From contig NZ_JAATJM010000001.1 of NCBI RefSeq assembly GCF_011927945.1, forward strand, positions 1,311,501 to 1,375,500: a stretch of DNA of 64,000 nt. The letters are read 5' to 3'. The DNA is from Brevundimonas alba. Lineage in GTDB: Bacteria > Pseudomonadota > Alphaproteobacteria > Caulobacterales > Caulobacteraceae. Below the pieces are notes generated by a model that saw nothing but the letters and a program-made list of their open reading frames with translations, searched no databases and had not been told where the DNA came from. The position numbers and the translations under genes were made by a program. Below are positions 43,970 through 52,838 of this stretch, one piece after another (position 1 is the first letter of the stretch; each line of letters opens with the position of its first letter).

Positions 43970-44614
43970 TCAGCCGGCCTTTCCGGCCACGGCGGCCTTC
44001 CCCGCGGGCGCGGCCTCGGTCGCGGAACGCTCCGCATCGCCGCCTCCGACCAGCGCCCGACCCAGCGCCGCGAGATATTTCATATACTCCAGCGTCATCC
44101 GCCGCGCCGTCACCGCCGCCCGCCACCAGCGCGAATCATCCAGCGACGGCGTCTCGACGGCATAGGGAGTCAGTTCCAGCTCCGGCGAGGCCGCCCGGAT
44201 CTCGGTCAGGGCCCGGGGCATATGATAGTCCGAAGTCACCACGATCAGGCTGTCATAGCCCTTGGCCTTGGCCCATGCGGCGATCTCCTGCGCGTTGCCG
44301 ACCGTGTCCTCGGCCTCGAAGCCCAGATCGACGCAGCAGTTGAACAGCTTGTTCGAGCCCGGAGTCAGGGCCCGCAGCTCCTGCCGGCGCACCTCCCGGT
44401 TGACGCCCGAGATCAGCACCCGCTGGCCCTTGTCCTGCTCCAGCAGGCGGATGGCGGCGTTGACGCGCTCGGCCGACGGGCCGGTGAGGGCCACGATCGC
44501 ATCGGCCCGCGCGGGCTCCACAGCGGGCGTGAAGCTGCGCACCCGGTCGGCGAAGGCGAACAGGCCGACAAGCCAGATCACGGCCACGATGGCGACGAAG
44601 GTCAGAAACTTCAT
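43970..44614 (-). CDS. YdcF/ElyC-family (DUF218) protein, 214 aa
   Basis: One N-terminal membrane helix (FLTFVAIVAVIWLVGLFAF) precedes a DUF218 domain: DAIVALTGPSAERVNAAIRL, then VLISGVNREV, FEAEDTVGNAQEIAAWA and VVTSDYHMPRAL. Family members (YdcF, SanA, ElyC) are linked to envelope integrity and peptidoglycan precursor or polysaccharide handling. It follows ftsX by 9 bp and precedes plsC by one base, so it is within the same transcript and may support envelope growth. The C-terminal tail is Ala/Lys-rich and variable. Confidence 0.88.
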   Translation of the reverse strand: MKFLTFVAIVAVIWLVGLFAFADRVRSFTPAVEPARADAIVALTGPSAERVNAAIRLLEQDKGQRVLISGVNREVRRQELRALTPGSNKLFNCCVDLGFEAEDTVGNAQEIAAWAKAKGYDSLIVVTSDYHMPRALTEIRAASPELELTPYAVETPSLDDSRWWRAAVTARRMTLEYMKYLAALGRALVGGGDAERSATEAAPAGKAAVAGKAG

Positions 44615-44623
44615 GGCGTTAAC

Positions 44624-45505
44624 CTAGTGTCCGCCCCGCAATCGCGCCAGCGCGGTCATCCGCGCGGCCACAAGCGCTACCGTAGCGGCCAGCAGCGGGC
44701 ATGGCGAGAGCATCGCCACGTCCGTCCACGACACGGGCAGGGCGGCCGTCACGCCTTCCGCCCCGCCGAGGAACCTCAGCCCGGCCGTCAGCGCCATCGC
44801 CGCCAGCGCCCCGGCCGCCCCCGCGCCCGCCGCCAGCAGGCCGTAGCGGGTCTGGTACAGCCCCGCGATCCGCCCGTCCGAAGCCCCGTTCAGGCTCAGG
44901 GTCTCGATGATCGTTCGCTGCGCCGCCATGCCCGCCTGGGTGGCATAGACGATCGCCGCCCCCGCGCCCCCCGCCGTCAGCAGGAATGCCGCGACGGCCA
45001 GCGCCGTGATCAGCGCCGCCGACCGTTCCACCTCGCCACGCCACAGGCTGTGATCGTCCACGGTCGCATCCACCCCCGCCTCGGCCAGCGCCCGGCTCAG
45101 GCTTACCGCGCTGGCCGGTGCGTTCCGGTCCAGCCGCACGGTGACCAGATGGGGCAGCGGCAGGTCCGGCAGCACCGCATCCCCGACCCACGGTCGCAGC
45201 AGGGCCTCGGCGGTGGCGCGATCCATCGCCTCCGCCTCCTCGACTCCGGTCACGCCCGCCAAAGTCTGCGCCGCCCGCGCAGCCGCCTCGGCGCCCGTCT
45301 CATTGACGCGTGGTCGCACCTGAACCGTCGCCTCGCTGCGCAACTGCCGCGCCCAGCCGTGCGCCGCCCGGTCCGCCGCCACGGCCCCGACCGCCGACAG
45401 GCAGGCGAGGAAACACAGCACCGCCACCACCGCCGCCAGCCACGGCTCGCCGCCGCCGTCCCGCGGCAGGATCGTCGACCGGCCCGAGGTCAGCCGCCGG
45501 ATCAC
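44624..45505 (-). CDS. ftsX: Cell-division protein FtsX (permease of FtsEX), 293 aa
   Basis: FtsX is the membrane subunit of FtsEX, which couples septal peptidoglycan hydrolysis to ATP hydrolysis. The protein has the expected layout: a first hydrophobic helix (LAAVVAVLCFLACLSAVGAV), a periplasmic loop (EATVQVRPRVNETGAEA, then AMDRATAEALLRPW), and three C-terminal membrane segments (ITALAVAAFLLTAGGAGA, then LLAAGAGAAGALAAMAL and CPLLAATVALVAARM). It overlaps ftsE by 4 bp. The length is normal. The sequence is divergent from the E. coli protein, as usual in Caulobacterales. Confidence 0.9.
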   Translation of the reverse strand: MIRRLTSGRSTILPRDGGGEPWLAAVVAVLCFLACLSAVGAVAADRAAHGWARQLRSEATVQVRPRVNETGAEAAARAAQTLAGVTGVEEAEAMDRATAEALLRPWVGDAVLPDLPLPHLVTVRLDRNAPASAVSLSRALAEAGVDATVDDHSLWRGEVERSAALITALAVAAFLLTAGGAGAAIVYATQAGMAAQRTIIETLSLNGASDGRIAGLYQTRYGLLAAGAGAAGALAAMALTAGLRFLGGAEGVTAALPVSWTDVAMLSPCPLLAATVALVAARMTALARLRGGH

Positions 45506-46212
45506 GCCGCGCCTCCCGACAGCCGCCCGCCTTCGAGCCGCAGAACGGACGCGCCCGACGCGGCCGCCAGCGTCTCGTCATGGCTGGCGATCAGCACCGT
45601 GGTGCCCAATCGGTTCAGCGACTGGAACAGCTTCAGCAGCCGCTCGCCCATGGCCGCATCGACGCTGCCGGTCGGCTCGTCGGCCAGAATCAGGTCCGGC
45701 CGGTTCACCACCGCACGTGCGATGGCCAGCCTCTGCTTCTCCCCGCCCGACAGGGTCGGCGGCCGGTCATCCATCCGCTCGCCCAGCCCGACCCAGTCCA
45801 GCATTTCCACGACGTTGTCCGCGTAGCTGTCCCGCTTCGCCCCCGCCAGCCGCAGCGGCAGAGCGACATTGTCGAACGCCGACAGATGATCCAGCAGGCG
45901 GAAATCCTGGAACACCACCCCCATCCGGCTGCGGAAGCGGGGCAGGGCGGACCGCGGCGCCTCGCCCGCATCCTCGCCGAAAAGCGTCAGCCGGCCCGCC
46001 GTCGGCCGCTCCGCCAGCGTCAGAACCTTGAGCAATGTCGACTTTCCGGCTCCCGACGGCCCGGTAAGGAAGTGGAAAGAGCCCGCTGCCAGAATGAGGT
46101 TAATGTCCCGGAGCACGCCCGGGCCGTCCGCATAGCCGAAGCCCACGCCCGAAAGGCGGACGGTCTCGGTCGCGGAGTCGGTCAAGGCGGCGCGGCGGGG
46201 CTGAACGGGCAT
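45502..46212 (-). CDS. ftsE: Cell-division ATP-binding protein FtsE, 236 aa
   Basis: FtsE is the ABC ATPase of FtsEX. Visible motifs are Walker A GPSGAGKST near residue 50, Q-loop VFQDFRLLDHL, signature LSGGEKQRLAIARA and Walker B LILADEPTGSVD, followed by the switch histidine ASHDE. It begins the leftward operon ftsE-ftsX-ydcF-plsC. The ATG at 46212 is used; an internal start a few codons later would not remove any motif. The upstream intergenic space is shared with a divergent zinc-ribbon gene, a usual arrangement in this lineage. Confidence 0.93.
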   Translation of the reverse strand: MPVQPRRAALTDSATETVRLSGVGFGYADGPGVLRDINLILAAGSFHFLTGPSGAGKSTLLKVLTLAERPTAGRLTLFGEDAGEAPRSALPRFRSRMGVVFQDFRLLDHLSAFDNVALPLRLAGAKRDSYADNVVEMLDWVGLGERMDDRPPTLSGGEKQRLAIARAVVNRPDLILADEPTGSVDAAMGERLLKLFQSLNRLGTTVLIASHDETLAAASGASVLRLEGGRLSGGAA

Positions 46213-46281
46213 CGATTTTGGGTCAGGACGCGGCCGTGAAGCCGCGACGGGAGGGGGCGGAACGCCTCTCAGTCAGCGCAC

Positions 46282-47211
46282 ATGATACTGACCTGCCCGT
46301 CCTGCGCCACCAGCTATTTCACCCCTGACGAGGCGATCGGCGCTGGCGGCCGCACGGTCCGCTGCAAGACCTGCAAACACACGTGGCGGGCCACGCTGGA
46401 AGAGCCGCTCGAGCTCTCCGTCTCGCCGCCGGGTCCCGAGCCCTCGACCTTCGCGCGCCGTGAAGACCCCGCCGAGAGCGCCGAATCACTCGCCGAGACA
46501 CCGGCGCCCGAACTGCCTCGCGCCTTCCGGGCCCGCGCCGAACAGCAGCGCCGGCTGCGACGCGCCGCCGCCCATGGCGTCGTCTGGGCCGGCATCGCCT
46601 CCGGTTTCGCCGCCCTGCTGGGCGCCGCATGGCTGTTCCGCGTCGAAGTGGTCGAGATGGCCCCCCGCGCCGCCGCCGCCTATGCCGCCGTCGGCCTGAC
46701 CGTGAACCCCACCGGCCTGGAGTTCGAGGCCGTTTCGGCTCGCGCCGCCCCCAACGATCCCGGCAAGGTGATCGTCTCGGGCGCCCTGCGGAACGTCCGC
46801 GAGAACGAGCGTATCGCGCCGCCGGTCCGCGTCGCCCTGCTCGACGCCTCCGGCGCCGAGATCGGCCACGCGATCGTCCGCATCGACGCCGCCCCGGTCC
46901 TGCCCGGCAAGGTTCAGGGTTTCGCCGCCACCATCGCCGATCCCGGCGGCAAGGGTCAGGGCGTCGGCGTCGCCTTCGTGCTCGACGGTTCCGCCCCGGC
47001 GCCTGAGCCCGCGGTGCATCACGCCGCCCCGGCCGTTCAGCGCCCGCTGCCGACAGCCGACATCGGCGGCCTGCGCCCCGCCATCTCGCCCGGCGCGTCC
47101 GCCCCGCTGGACATGCAGCCGATCGATGCGGTGCCGGTCTCGACGCCCGTCGCGACGCCTGTGGCTATCGACTCCCACGGTCCCGAGGCGGTATCCGCCT
47201 CGCATGGCTGA
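46282..47211 (+). CDS. Zinc-ribbon (MJ0042-type) membrane protein, 309 aa
   Basis: The N terminus is a zinc ribbon with two CxxC pairs: ILTCPSCATSYFTPDE and VRCKTCKHTW. A proline-rich linker, a basic segment (AEQQRRLRRAAAHG) and one membrane helix (GIASGFAALLGAAWLFRV) follow, then a periplasmic FxxR-type beta domain (VIVSGALRNVRENERI) like DUF3426. Proteins of this layout are frequent next to ftsE in Caulobacterales, but their role is unknown. The gene overlaps the downstream phosphoribosyltransferase by 8 bp, so they are co-transcribed. Confidence 0.85.
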   Translation: MILTCPSCATSYFTPDEAIGAGGRTVRCKTCKHTWRATLEEPLELSVSPPGPEPSTFARREDPAESAESLAETPAPELPRAFRARAEQQRRLRRAAAHGVVWAGIASGFAALLGAAWLFRVEVVEMAPRAAAAYAAVGLTVNPTGLEFEAVSARAAPNDPGKVIVSGALRNVRENERIAPPVRVALLDASGAEIGHAIVRIDAAPVLPGKVQGFAATIADPGGKGQGVGVAFVLDGSAPAPEPAVHHAAPAVQRPLPTADIGGLRPAISPGASAPLDMQPIDAVPVSTPVATPVAIDSHGPEAVSASHG

Positions 47212-47734
47212 CACCCCGACACCCACCGTCCTTCTGCCCGAGGCCGAGGTCGCCCGCATCGTCGCCGATCTGGCGCGCCAGATTGCGCCCGTCACCGATG
47301 ACGAGACCGTCGCCGCCGTCCTGCTGACCGGCGGCCTGTGGTTCGCCGCCGACCTGACCCGCGCCCTGTCGCGCGTGGGCCGCAACGTCCGATTCGACGC
47401 CCTGTGGCTGGCCTCCTACGGCGACGAACAGTCCAGCCGCGGCAAGATCGACGTCTACGCTCCCTTCCAGCGCTCCATCGCCGGCAAGAAGGTGCTGATC
47501 CTCGACGACGTCTTCGACACCGGCCTGTCGCTGGCCGAGGCCGTGCGCATTGGGAAAGAGGCCGGCGCCGCCGAGGTCCTCACCTGCGTCTTCGCCAAAA
47601 AGCCCTGGCCGCTGCCCCGCGCCCCCGAGCCCGACTTCGTCGGCTGGGACGCCCCCAACCGCTTCCTCGTCGGCTACGGCCTCGACCACGCCGGCGCCCT
47701 CCGCGGCCTCCCCGACATCTGCGCCCTGGATTAG
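47204..47734 (+). CDS. hpt: Hypoxanthine phosphoribosyltransferase-like protein, 176 aa
   Basis: This type I phosphoribosyltransferase salvages hypoxanthine or guanine with PRPP. The PRPP-binding motif is VLILDDVFDTGLSL near residue 100, preceded by the flexible-loop SYG segment (ASYGDEQSSRG), and the base-specificity hood is FVGWDAPNRFLVGYGLD at the end. The pattern fits Hpt better than other PRTases. I start at ATG 47204, overlapping the zinc-ribbon gene by 8 bp; the frame to 47126 has no support. The palindromic repeat copy 2 begins 5 bp after the stop and could act as its terminator. Confidence 0.88.
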   Translation: MADTPTPTVLLPEAEVARIVADLARQIAPVTDDETVAAVLLTGGLWFAADLTRALSRVGRNVRFDALWLASYGDEQSSRGKIDVYAPFQRSIAGKKVLILDDVFDTGLSLAEAVRIGKEAGAAEVLTCVFAKKPWPLPRAPEPDFVGWDAPNRFLVGYGLDHAGALRGLPDICALD

Positions 47735-47738
47735 GTGT

Positions 47739-47881
47739 CCTTCTCCCCTTGAGGGAGAAGGTGGCCCGGAGGGCCGGATGAGGGGTAAGCCCGCTCCATT
47801 CCGGCTGACAGCCGGCTCGCCCCGGTCAGCCCCCTCATCCGAGCGGCTCCGCCGCCCACCTTCTCCCTCAAGGGGAGAAGG
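47739..47881. repeat. Palindromic repeat element, copy 2, intergenic
   Basis: The 143-bp element has perfect 23-bp inverted ends (CCTTCTCCCCTTGAGGGA at the left, mirrored at the right) and the inner blocks GGTGGCCCGGAGGGCCGGAT and CCCCTCATCCGAG shared with copy 1. The middle differs from copy 1. It can fold into one long hairpin and lies between the hpt and lysA 3' ends. Confidence 0.92.
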
Positions 47882-48213
47882 AAGCCGTGACGCTGTGCTG
47901 ACAATCCGCGTTTCTATAGTCGGATAGCGCCGTCAAACCCTCGCGACTTCAACGACATCGGTTTTTCTCAACCCGATCTTCTGCGCACGCTATCCGGCGG
48001 CCGTATAATGCTGGCGTTCGTTTCCGCCGCCGGTCTTTGACAATCGAAACCCGCCCGCCCCATCAGAGGAGCGGCAATCGCTGCACCAGCCTGAACGTGC
48101 TGAGAAAACCGCGCCAAAGCGCACGCTTCGGACGGAGCGCACTCTACGGCCTCTACGCACTCTACGGCCTCTTCGGACGCAGTTTTTCAGGTTATACCCG
48201 GATAAAACCGACC
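47882..48213. other. Gap between repeat element and lysA end, with an 18-bp tandem repeat
   Basis: This convergent gap has no gene I can support. It contains two adjacent 18-bp copies of GCACTCTACGGCCTCTAC/TC at 48139-48174, flanked by CTTCGGAC on both sides (48126 and 48171). A TTGACA-like hexamer occurs near 48037 without a clear partner. Function unknown. Confidence 0.55.
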
Positions 48214-49491
48214 TCAGCCCAGCCAGTCCGCCTTCGGCTCCCGCGCCCACATTTCTTCGTAGGACGGCCGCCCCCGCACCACGGCCCAGCGCTCGCCGTC
48301 GACCAGAACCTCGGGGACCAGCGCCCGCGAATTATACTCGCTCGACAGCACCGCCCCATAGGCGCCCGCGCCCATGAAGGCCACCAGATCGCCGGCCTCC
48401 AGCGCCGCCAGACGCCGGTCCCGCGCGAACACGTCCGTCGACTCGCAGATCGGCCCGACCAGATCGTAGGCGCCGGCCTCGCCGTCCCGCTCCCGCACCG
48501 GCACGACATCGTGGAAGGCGTCGTAGAGGGCCGGCCGCATCAGGTCGTTCATCCCCGCGTCCAGCACCAGGAAGGTCCGGCCGTCGCTCCTTGCATTGAC
48601 CTGGATCACCCGGCTCAGCAGCACCCCGGCGTTGGCGGCGAGCAGCCGCCCCGGCTCGAATGCCGCCTCGACCTCCAGCCCGTCCAGCACCCGCGCGGTC
48701 ATGGCGACATAGTCGGCGATCGACGGCAGGTCGGCCTGACCGTGGTATGGGACCCCCAGCCCGCCGCCGAGGTCCAGCCGACTGACTGTCAGCCCGTCGG
48801 CCCGCAGCGCCAGCGTCATCTCGCGCAGCGCCCGGAACGCCGCCTCCAGCGGCTCCAGCGTCGTGATCTGGCTGCCGATATGACAGGCCAGCCCGACCGG
48901 CGTCACATGCGGCGAGGCCGCCGCCCGGGCATACAGCGCCGGCGCCTCCTCCGCCGGCACGCCGAACTTGTCCGTCGCCCCGCCGGTGGTGATCTTCGCA
49001 TGTCCCCCGGCCCCGATCTTCGGATTGACCCGGATGGCGATCTCCGGCGCCGCGCCCTTGGCCGCCGCCACCGCAATCAGCCGGTCCAGCTCGACCGCAC
49101 TCTCGACATTGATCTGGCGCACACCGGCCTCGATGGCGAAGGCCAGCTCGGCGTCCGTCTTGCCCACGCCCGAGAAGATGATCCGCGACGCCGGCACGCC
49201 CGCCGCCAGCGCGCGCCGGATCTCGCCTTCCGACACCGTGTCCGCCCCGCAGCCCAGCCGCGCCAACGTCGCCAGCACCGACAGGTTGGAATTGGCCTTC
49301 ACCGCAAAGGCGATCAGGGCATCCCCGAGGGAGGTCCGATGCGCGTCCACCGCCTCCCGCAGCAGGCCGTAGTGCCGGGTCAGGGTCGCTGTCGAATAGA
49401 CATAGACCGGCGTGCCGACGGCGTCGGCGATAGCTTCCAGCGGCACGCCCTCGGCGTGGAGCGCGCCGTCGATCCGGTCGAAATGGTGCAA
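48214..49491 (-). CDS. lysA: Diaminopimelate decarboxylase, 425 aa
   Basis: This PLP enzyme (fold III) decarboxylates meso-diaminopimelate to lysine, the last step of the pathway. Landmarks are the PLP lysine AFAVKANSNL near residue 63, GEIRRALAAG, HIGSQITTLEP, DLGGGLGVPY and the C-terminal substrate segment GPICESTDVFARD with GAYGAVLSSEYN. The length is normal. It is the last gene of argH-lipoprotein-lysA, starting 4 bp after the small lipoprotein stop. The dapD gene of the same pathway is at 55.4 kb. Confidence 0.95.
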   Translation of the reverse strand: MHHFDRIDGALHAEGVPLEAIADAVGTPVYVYSTATLTRHYGLLREAVDAHRTSLGDALIAFAVKANSNLSVLATLARLGCGADTVSEGEIRRALAAGVPASRIIFSGVGKTDAELAFAIEAGVRQINVESAVELDRLIAVAAAKGAAPEIAIRVNPKIGAGGHAKITTGGATDKFGVPAEEAPALYARAAASPHVTPVGLACHIGSQITTLEPLEAAFRALREMTLALRADGLTVSRLDLGGGLGVPYHGQADLPSIADYVAMTARVLDGLEVEAAFEPGRLLAANAGVLLSRVIQVNARSDGRTFLVLDAGMNDLMRPALYDAFHDVVPVRERDGEAGAYDLVGPICESTDVFARDRRLAALEAGDLVAFMGAGAYGAVLSSEYNSRALVPEVLVDGERWAVVRGRPSYEEMWAREPKADWLG

Positions 49492-49495
49492 GGCT

Positions 49496-49732
49496 CTAGC
49501 GGGGGCTGGAACCCGAACCGCCGAACGGGTTCGAGCTGGGCCCGCCGTCGATCGGCGCCTGGCTGGGCGGACGATAGACCGTCGCCGGCTCGACCGGCCC
49601 CGGGCCCCGGCCGTCCGGCATGCTGCGCTCGGTGCGCTTGGCCGGCGGGGCGTCCAGGTCGGCCATGCGCCCGCAACCCGCGGCGGAGACGGCGATCAGG
49701 GCGGCGGCGCCCATGAGAACGATCTTTTTCAT
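49496..49732 (-). CDS. Small lipoprotein between argH and lysA (LptM/LppL-like), 78 aa
   Basis: A lipoprotein signal peptide with lipobox AAGC (Cys20) is followed by a short Pro-rich, disordered tail. A small lipoprotein in this position (argH-lipoprotein-lysA) is conserved in Proteobacteria, and the E. coli relative LptM assists LPS transport assembly. The length and tail here are lineage-specific. ATG 49732 overlaps the end of argH by 4 bp; a slightly longer frame to 49750 would spoil the signal peptide. The identity rests more on position than on sequence. Confidence 0.75.
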   Translation of the reverse strand: MKKIVLMGAAALIAVSAAGCGRMADLDAPPAKRTERSMPDGRGPGPVEPATVYRPPSQAPIDGGPSSNPFGGSGSSPR

Positions 49733-51096
49733 GGCAGACGGCTCTTCCACTCGGCGATACGGGCCCGGACCTGTTCCGGCGCCGTGCCCCCGAAGCTCTG
49801 GCGGCTGGCGCAGGAAGCCTCGGGGGTGAGCACCTTGTAAACCGCTTCCGTCACGCCCGCCTCAAGCGATTGCAGTTCGGCCAGCGGCAGTTGCGACAAA
49901 TCCACGCCCAGCGCCTCCGCCCGCTTTACCGCCGCCCCCGTCACATGGTGCGCCTTGCGGAACGGAAGGTTCAGCTCTCGCACGAGCCAGTCGGCCAGAT
50001 CGGTCGCCGTCGAGAAGCCCGATCCCGCCGCCGCCCGCATCCGCTCCGTGTCCGGCTGCAGCGCCGCGACCATGGCCGTCATCGCCCCCAGCGCCAGCGT
50101 CAGCGCGTCGAAGGCCTCGAACACCGGCGGTTTGTCCTCCTGCATGTCCTTCGAATAGGCCAGCGGCAGGCCCTTCATCACCGTCGACAGCGCCACCAGC
50201 GAGCCCATGATCCGGCCCGTCTTGGCCCGCACCAGCTCCGCCGCATCCGGGTTGCGCTTCTGCGGCATGATCGAACTGCCGGTGGTCAGGTCATCCGGCA
50301 GGCTGACGAAGCCGAATTGCGGCGTCATCCAGACCACGATCTCCTCCGCCAGCCGCGACAGATGCCCCGCGCAGATCGACGCCGCCGCCAGGCTCTCCAG
50401 CGCGAAGTCCCGGTCCGACACGGCGTCCAGCGAATTGCCCATCGGCCGGTCGAAGCCCAGCTCCGCCGCCGTCATGTGCCGGTCGATGGGGAAGGGCGAC
50501 CCCGCCAGCGCCGCCGCCCCCAGCGGGTTCTCGTTCATCCGCGCCCGCGCATCCGCGAACCGCGAGGCGTCCCGCCCGAACATCTCGACATAGGCCATCA
50601 GGTGGTGGCCGAACGTCACCGGCTGGGCCGGCTGCAGATGGGTGAAACCCGGCATCAGGTCCGCCGCGTGCTGTTCCGCCCGCGCCAGCAGCGCCCGCTG
50701 CAGCCCCTGAAGCTGCCCTGCCGCCGCGTCGCAGGCGTCCCGCACCCACAGCCGGAAGTCGGTCGCCACCTGATCGTTGCGGCTCCGCGCCGTATGCAGC
50801 CGCCCCGACGGCTCGCCGATCAGCTCAGACAGCCGGGCCTCCACATTCATGTGAATGTCCTCGAACTGCTCCCGGAACGGAAAGCTGCCCTCCCGCATCT
50901 CAGCGTCGATCGCGTCCAGCCCGGCGAGGATCGCCTCCGCATCCGCCTGTGTGACGATCCCCTGCGCCGCCAGCATCCGGCAATGGGCGCGCGATCCCGC
51001 CAGATCCTGCGCCCACAGCCGCCGGTCCACGCCGATGGAGACGTTGATCGCCTGCATGATGTCCGCCGGCCTCGCCGAGAAGCGTCCGCCCCACAT
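49729..51096 (-). CDS. argH: Argininosuccinate lyase, 455 aa
   Basis: The enzyme cleaves argininosuccinate to arginine and fumarate. The fumarase-superfamily signature [17 protein letters not shown] near residue 275 holds the catalytic serine, and [13 protein letters not shown] near residue 100 and [17 protein letters not shown] near 145 are the other conserved blocks. I chose ATG 51096 (MWGGRFS) because GGAAGG lies seven bases upstream; the next in-frame ATG at 51159 overlaps the divergent gene start. The gene opens the leftward argH-lipoprotein-lysA operon. Confidence 0.95.
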   Translation of the reverse strand: MWGGRFSARPADIMQAINVSIGVDRRLWAQDLAGSRAHCRMLAAQGIVTQADAEAILAGLDAIDAEMREGSFPFREQFEDIHMNVEARLSELIGEPSGRLHTARSRNDQVATDFRLWVRDACDAAAGQLQGLQRALLARAEQHAADLMPGFTHLQPAQPVTFGHHLMAYVEMFGRDASRFADARARMNENPLGAAALAGSPFPIDRHMTAAELGFDRPMGNSLDAVSDRDFALESLAAASICAGHLSRLAEEIVVWMTPQFGFVSLPDDLTTGSSIMPQKRNPDAAELVRAKTGRIMGSLVALSTVMKGLPLAYSKDMQEDKPPVFEAFDALTLALGAMTAMVAALQPDTERMRAAAGSGFSTATDLADWLVRELNLPFRKAHHVTGAAVKRAEALGVDLSQLPLAELQSLEAGVTEAVYKVLTPEASCASRQSFGGTAPEQVRARIAEWKSRLP

Positions 51097-51157
51097 GTCT
51101 TGACCTTCCGCGTTCGGGGAAGTCTTAACTGTCGCAACGGGGGCGGAAGGCTGTGTC

Positions 51158-51781
51158 ATGAAGGGCTCGAAGACGGCGGGGATAGCGATCGCGGGCGCGC
51201 TGGTGATCGGCATGATCGTGGGCGCCGGGCTGCTATACGCCAATCGCGACGCCTTCTTCAAAGCCGCGGCGCCCGAACCTCCCGCCAAGAGCGAACTGGC
51301 CCGCTTCGCCAAGGGCTCCTTGGCGCGGCTCGAGACCCCGGCGGCCCTCACGCCCGCGCCCGCCTATGCCTTCAAGACCCGCGACGGCGCCGCCGCCAAC
51401 TTCGCCCAGTTCCGCGGCAAGGTCGTCGTGGTCAATCTCTGGGCCATGTGGTGCGCGCCCTGCCGCACCGAGATGCCGACCCTCGCACGGCTGGCCGAGG
51501 CATATGCCGGCAAGGACCTTGTGGTCCTGCCGATCAACGTGGACGCCACCGAGGACGGCCTCGCCGACGCCCGCAGCTTCATCGATGTCCACGAGCCTCT
51601 GCCGCTCTACAGCGACATGAAGTTCCAGCTGCCCTTCGAACTGCCCGGCGAGGGCAAGATGCCCCAGACGGTGCTGCTCGACCGGCAGGGCCGCATCCGG
51701 GCTCATTTCTCCGGCGAGGCGGACTGGGCCAGCCCCGAGGCGCGGGCGCTGATCGACGCCCTGCTGGCGGAACCGGCCTGA
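51158..51781 (+). CDS. TlpA-family membrane-anchored thioredoxin, 207 aa
   Basis: This is a thiol-disulfide oxidoreductase facing the periplasm. An N-terminal helix ([21 protein letters not shown]) acts as uncleaved anchor. The thioredoxin domain has the redox motif WCAPC ([14 protein letters not shown], near residue 105) and cis-proline in [10 protein letters not shown]. Such proteins keep cytochrome c or other periplasmic thiols reduced. No ccm or resA-type genes adjoin it, so the partner is unknown. It is divergent from argH, 61 bp apart. Confidence 0.9.
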   Translation: MKGSKTAGIAIAGALVIGMIVGAGLLYANRDAFFKAAAPEPPAKSELARFAKGSLARLETPAALTPAPAYAFKTRDGAAANFAQFRGKVVVVNLWAMWCAPCRTEMPTLARLAEAYAGKDLVVLPINVDATEDGLADARSFIDVHEPLPLYSDMKFQLPFELPGEGKMPQTVLLDRQGRIRAHFSGEADWASPEARALIDALLAEPA

Positions 51782-51791
51782 GCCGCCAGGC

Positions 51792-52088
51792 CTAGTTGCC
51801 CTTGGTGTCGGCCTTGGTCTCGGCCTTCTGCTCGTCGGCTTCCTCGGCCAGACGATCGGTGCCCTCGTCGATCTCCTGAGCGACCTCGCTGGCGCCCGCC
51901 TTGACCGCGGACCCGATCTGGGCGGCCTCTTCCTTGAGCGAGGCGCCGGCTTCCTCGGTCGCCTGACCGGTGTCGGCGGCGGCCTCGTTGGCGCTGGCCT
52001 GGGCATTGTCCTGCTCCGCCTCGGAGCAGGCGGCGGCGGTGAGCGCGAGAGCAGAGAAGGCGGCGACGACAGCGATACGGGTGCGCAT
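51792..52088 (-). CDS. Small alanine/glutamate-rich lipoprotein, 98 aa
   Basis: A signal peptide with lipobox TAAAC (Cys21) is followed by a highly charged, low-complexity helix (Ala, Glu, Lys; for example SLKEEAAQIGSAVKAG) ending EQKAETKADTKGN. It should be a lipid-anchored periplasmic coiled coil. The pattern is reminiscent of entericidin- or Lpp-like peptides, but I do not recognise a specific family. It runs leftward, 10 bp from the convergent TlpA gene end, and GGGGGATATCCC-like sequence precedes the ATG. Confidence 0.7.
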   Translation of the reverse strand: MRTRIAVVAAFSALALTAAACSEAEQDNAQASANEAAADTGQATEEAGASLKEEAAQIGSAVKAGASEVAQEIDEGTDRLAEEADEQKAETKADTKGN

Positions 52089-52206
52089 GGGATATCCCCC
52101 TTCAGCGTGGAACCTTGGCCGCTAACGCCGCGCGTGGCGGGAGGTTGCGATTTGCCCGCCCGGCCTCGCGTGATACGATCAGGCAATCACACCGGGGAAG
52201 ACCTCA

Positions 52207-52569
52207 ATGATCTGCAAAGCCATTTTGAGCGGGGCCCTGGCTCTCGCGCTCCTCACGCCCGCCGCCGCGCTGGCCCAGCAGTCGCCCCCGGCGAACAATG
52301 GAAGCTCCGGCGGCGTCGGCGTCGGCGCCTACGGCCGGATGACCGAGCAACAGGAAGGCTGGCGCTTCGAGAGCGAAGAGATGCGCCGCCGCAACTCCAT
52401 GACGCCCGAGGAAGCCGAGGCAGAATACGGGCCGGAGCGGGTCGAGCTGGCGAACCGGGTCCAGGCCCTGATCGATGCGGGCAAATGCCGCGAGGCGCGC
52501 GCCATGGCCAATGACGCCGGCGAGCGCCTGATGGCTCTGCGCATCCGTCAGACCTGCCGCGCTCGATGA
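52207..52569 (+). CDS. Small secreted protein, 120 aa, unknown function
   Basis: A signal peptide (ICKAILSGALALALLTPAAALAQ) is followed by a Gly/Ser-rich linker and a helical C-terminal part (MTPEEAEAEYGPERVELANRV, shown in part, then CREARAMANDAGERL and a last RQTCRAR). Two cysteines in that part could form a disulfide. GGGGAAGAC precedes ATG 52207. I do not recognise a family. The gene stands alone, upstream of the tRNA-Met gene, which is on the other strand. Confidence 0.7.
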   Translation: MICKAILSGALALALLTPAAALAQQSPPANNGSSGGVGVGAYGRMTEQQEGWRFESEEMRRRNSMTPEEAEAEYGPERVELANRVQALIDAGKCREARAMANDAGERLMALRIRQTCRAR

Positions 52570-52579
52570 CCTGAGAAGG

Positions 52580-52656
52580 TGGTGGCTGGAGGCGGGCTCG
52601 AACCGCCGACCTGTGGGTTATGAATCCACCGCTCTAACCAGCTGAGCTACCCAGCC
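52580..52656 (-). tRNA. tRNA-Met (anticodon CAT, elongator type)
   Basis: On the - strand the 77-base sequence gives a complete tRNA: acceptor GGCTGGG pairs with TCCAGCC (one G-U), the D arm is AGCTCAGCTGGTTAGAGC, the anticodon arm GTGGATTCATAACCCAC has anticodon CAT, and the T arm GTTCGAGCC. CCA is encoded. The 5' end pairs fully (G1-C72), unlike initiator tRNA-fMet, so it is the elongator Met tRNA or possibly an Ile-lysidine type (CAT); the former is more likely. Confidence 0.93.
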
Positions 52657-52838
52657 CCGATCCTTCGGGTCCGACGGGAACTGGTCTGTCCGCCGGAAGA
52701 GGCGTGCCTATAGAGGGGGGCGCGGGCGGTTTCAAGTCGTCGCAGCGGCCTTCTTGCACCTTGCGGCCCGGGTCGGCGGCGGGAACCCTCGGGCCCATTG
52801 CTTCGCTTCTCCACCACCAGGTCACAGGGGTTTCCGCC

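Noticed and set aside
48139-48174. CRISPR array
   Set aside because: Only two directly adjacent 18-bp copies with no spacers; no cas gene. No other CRISPR-like spacing was seen in the window.
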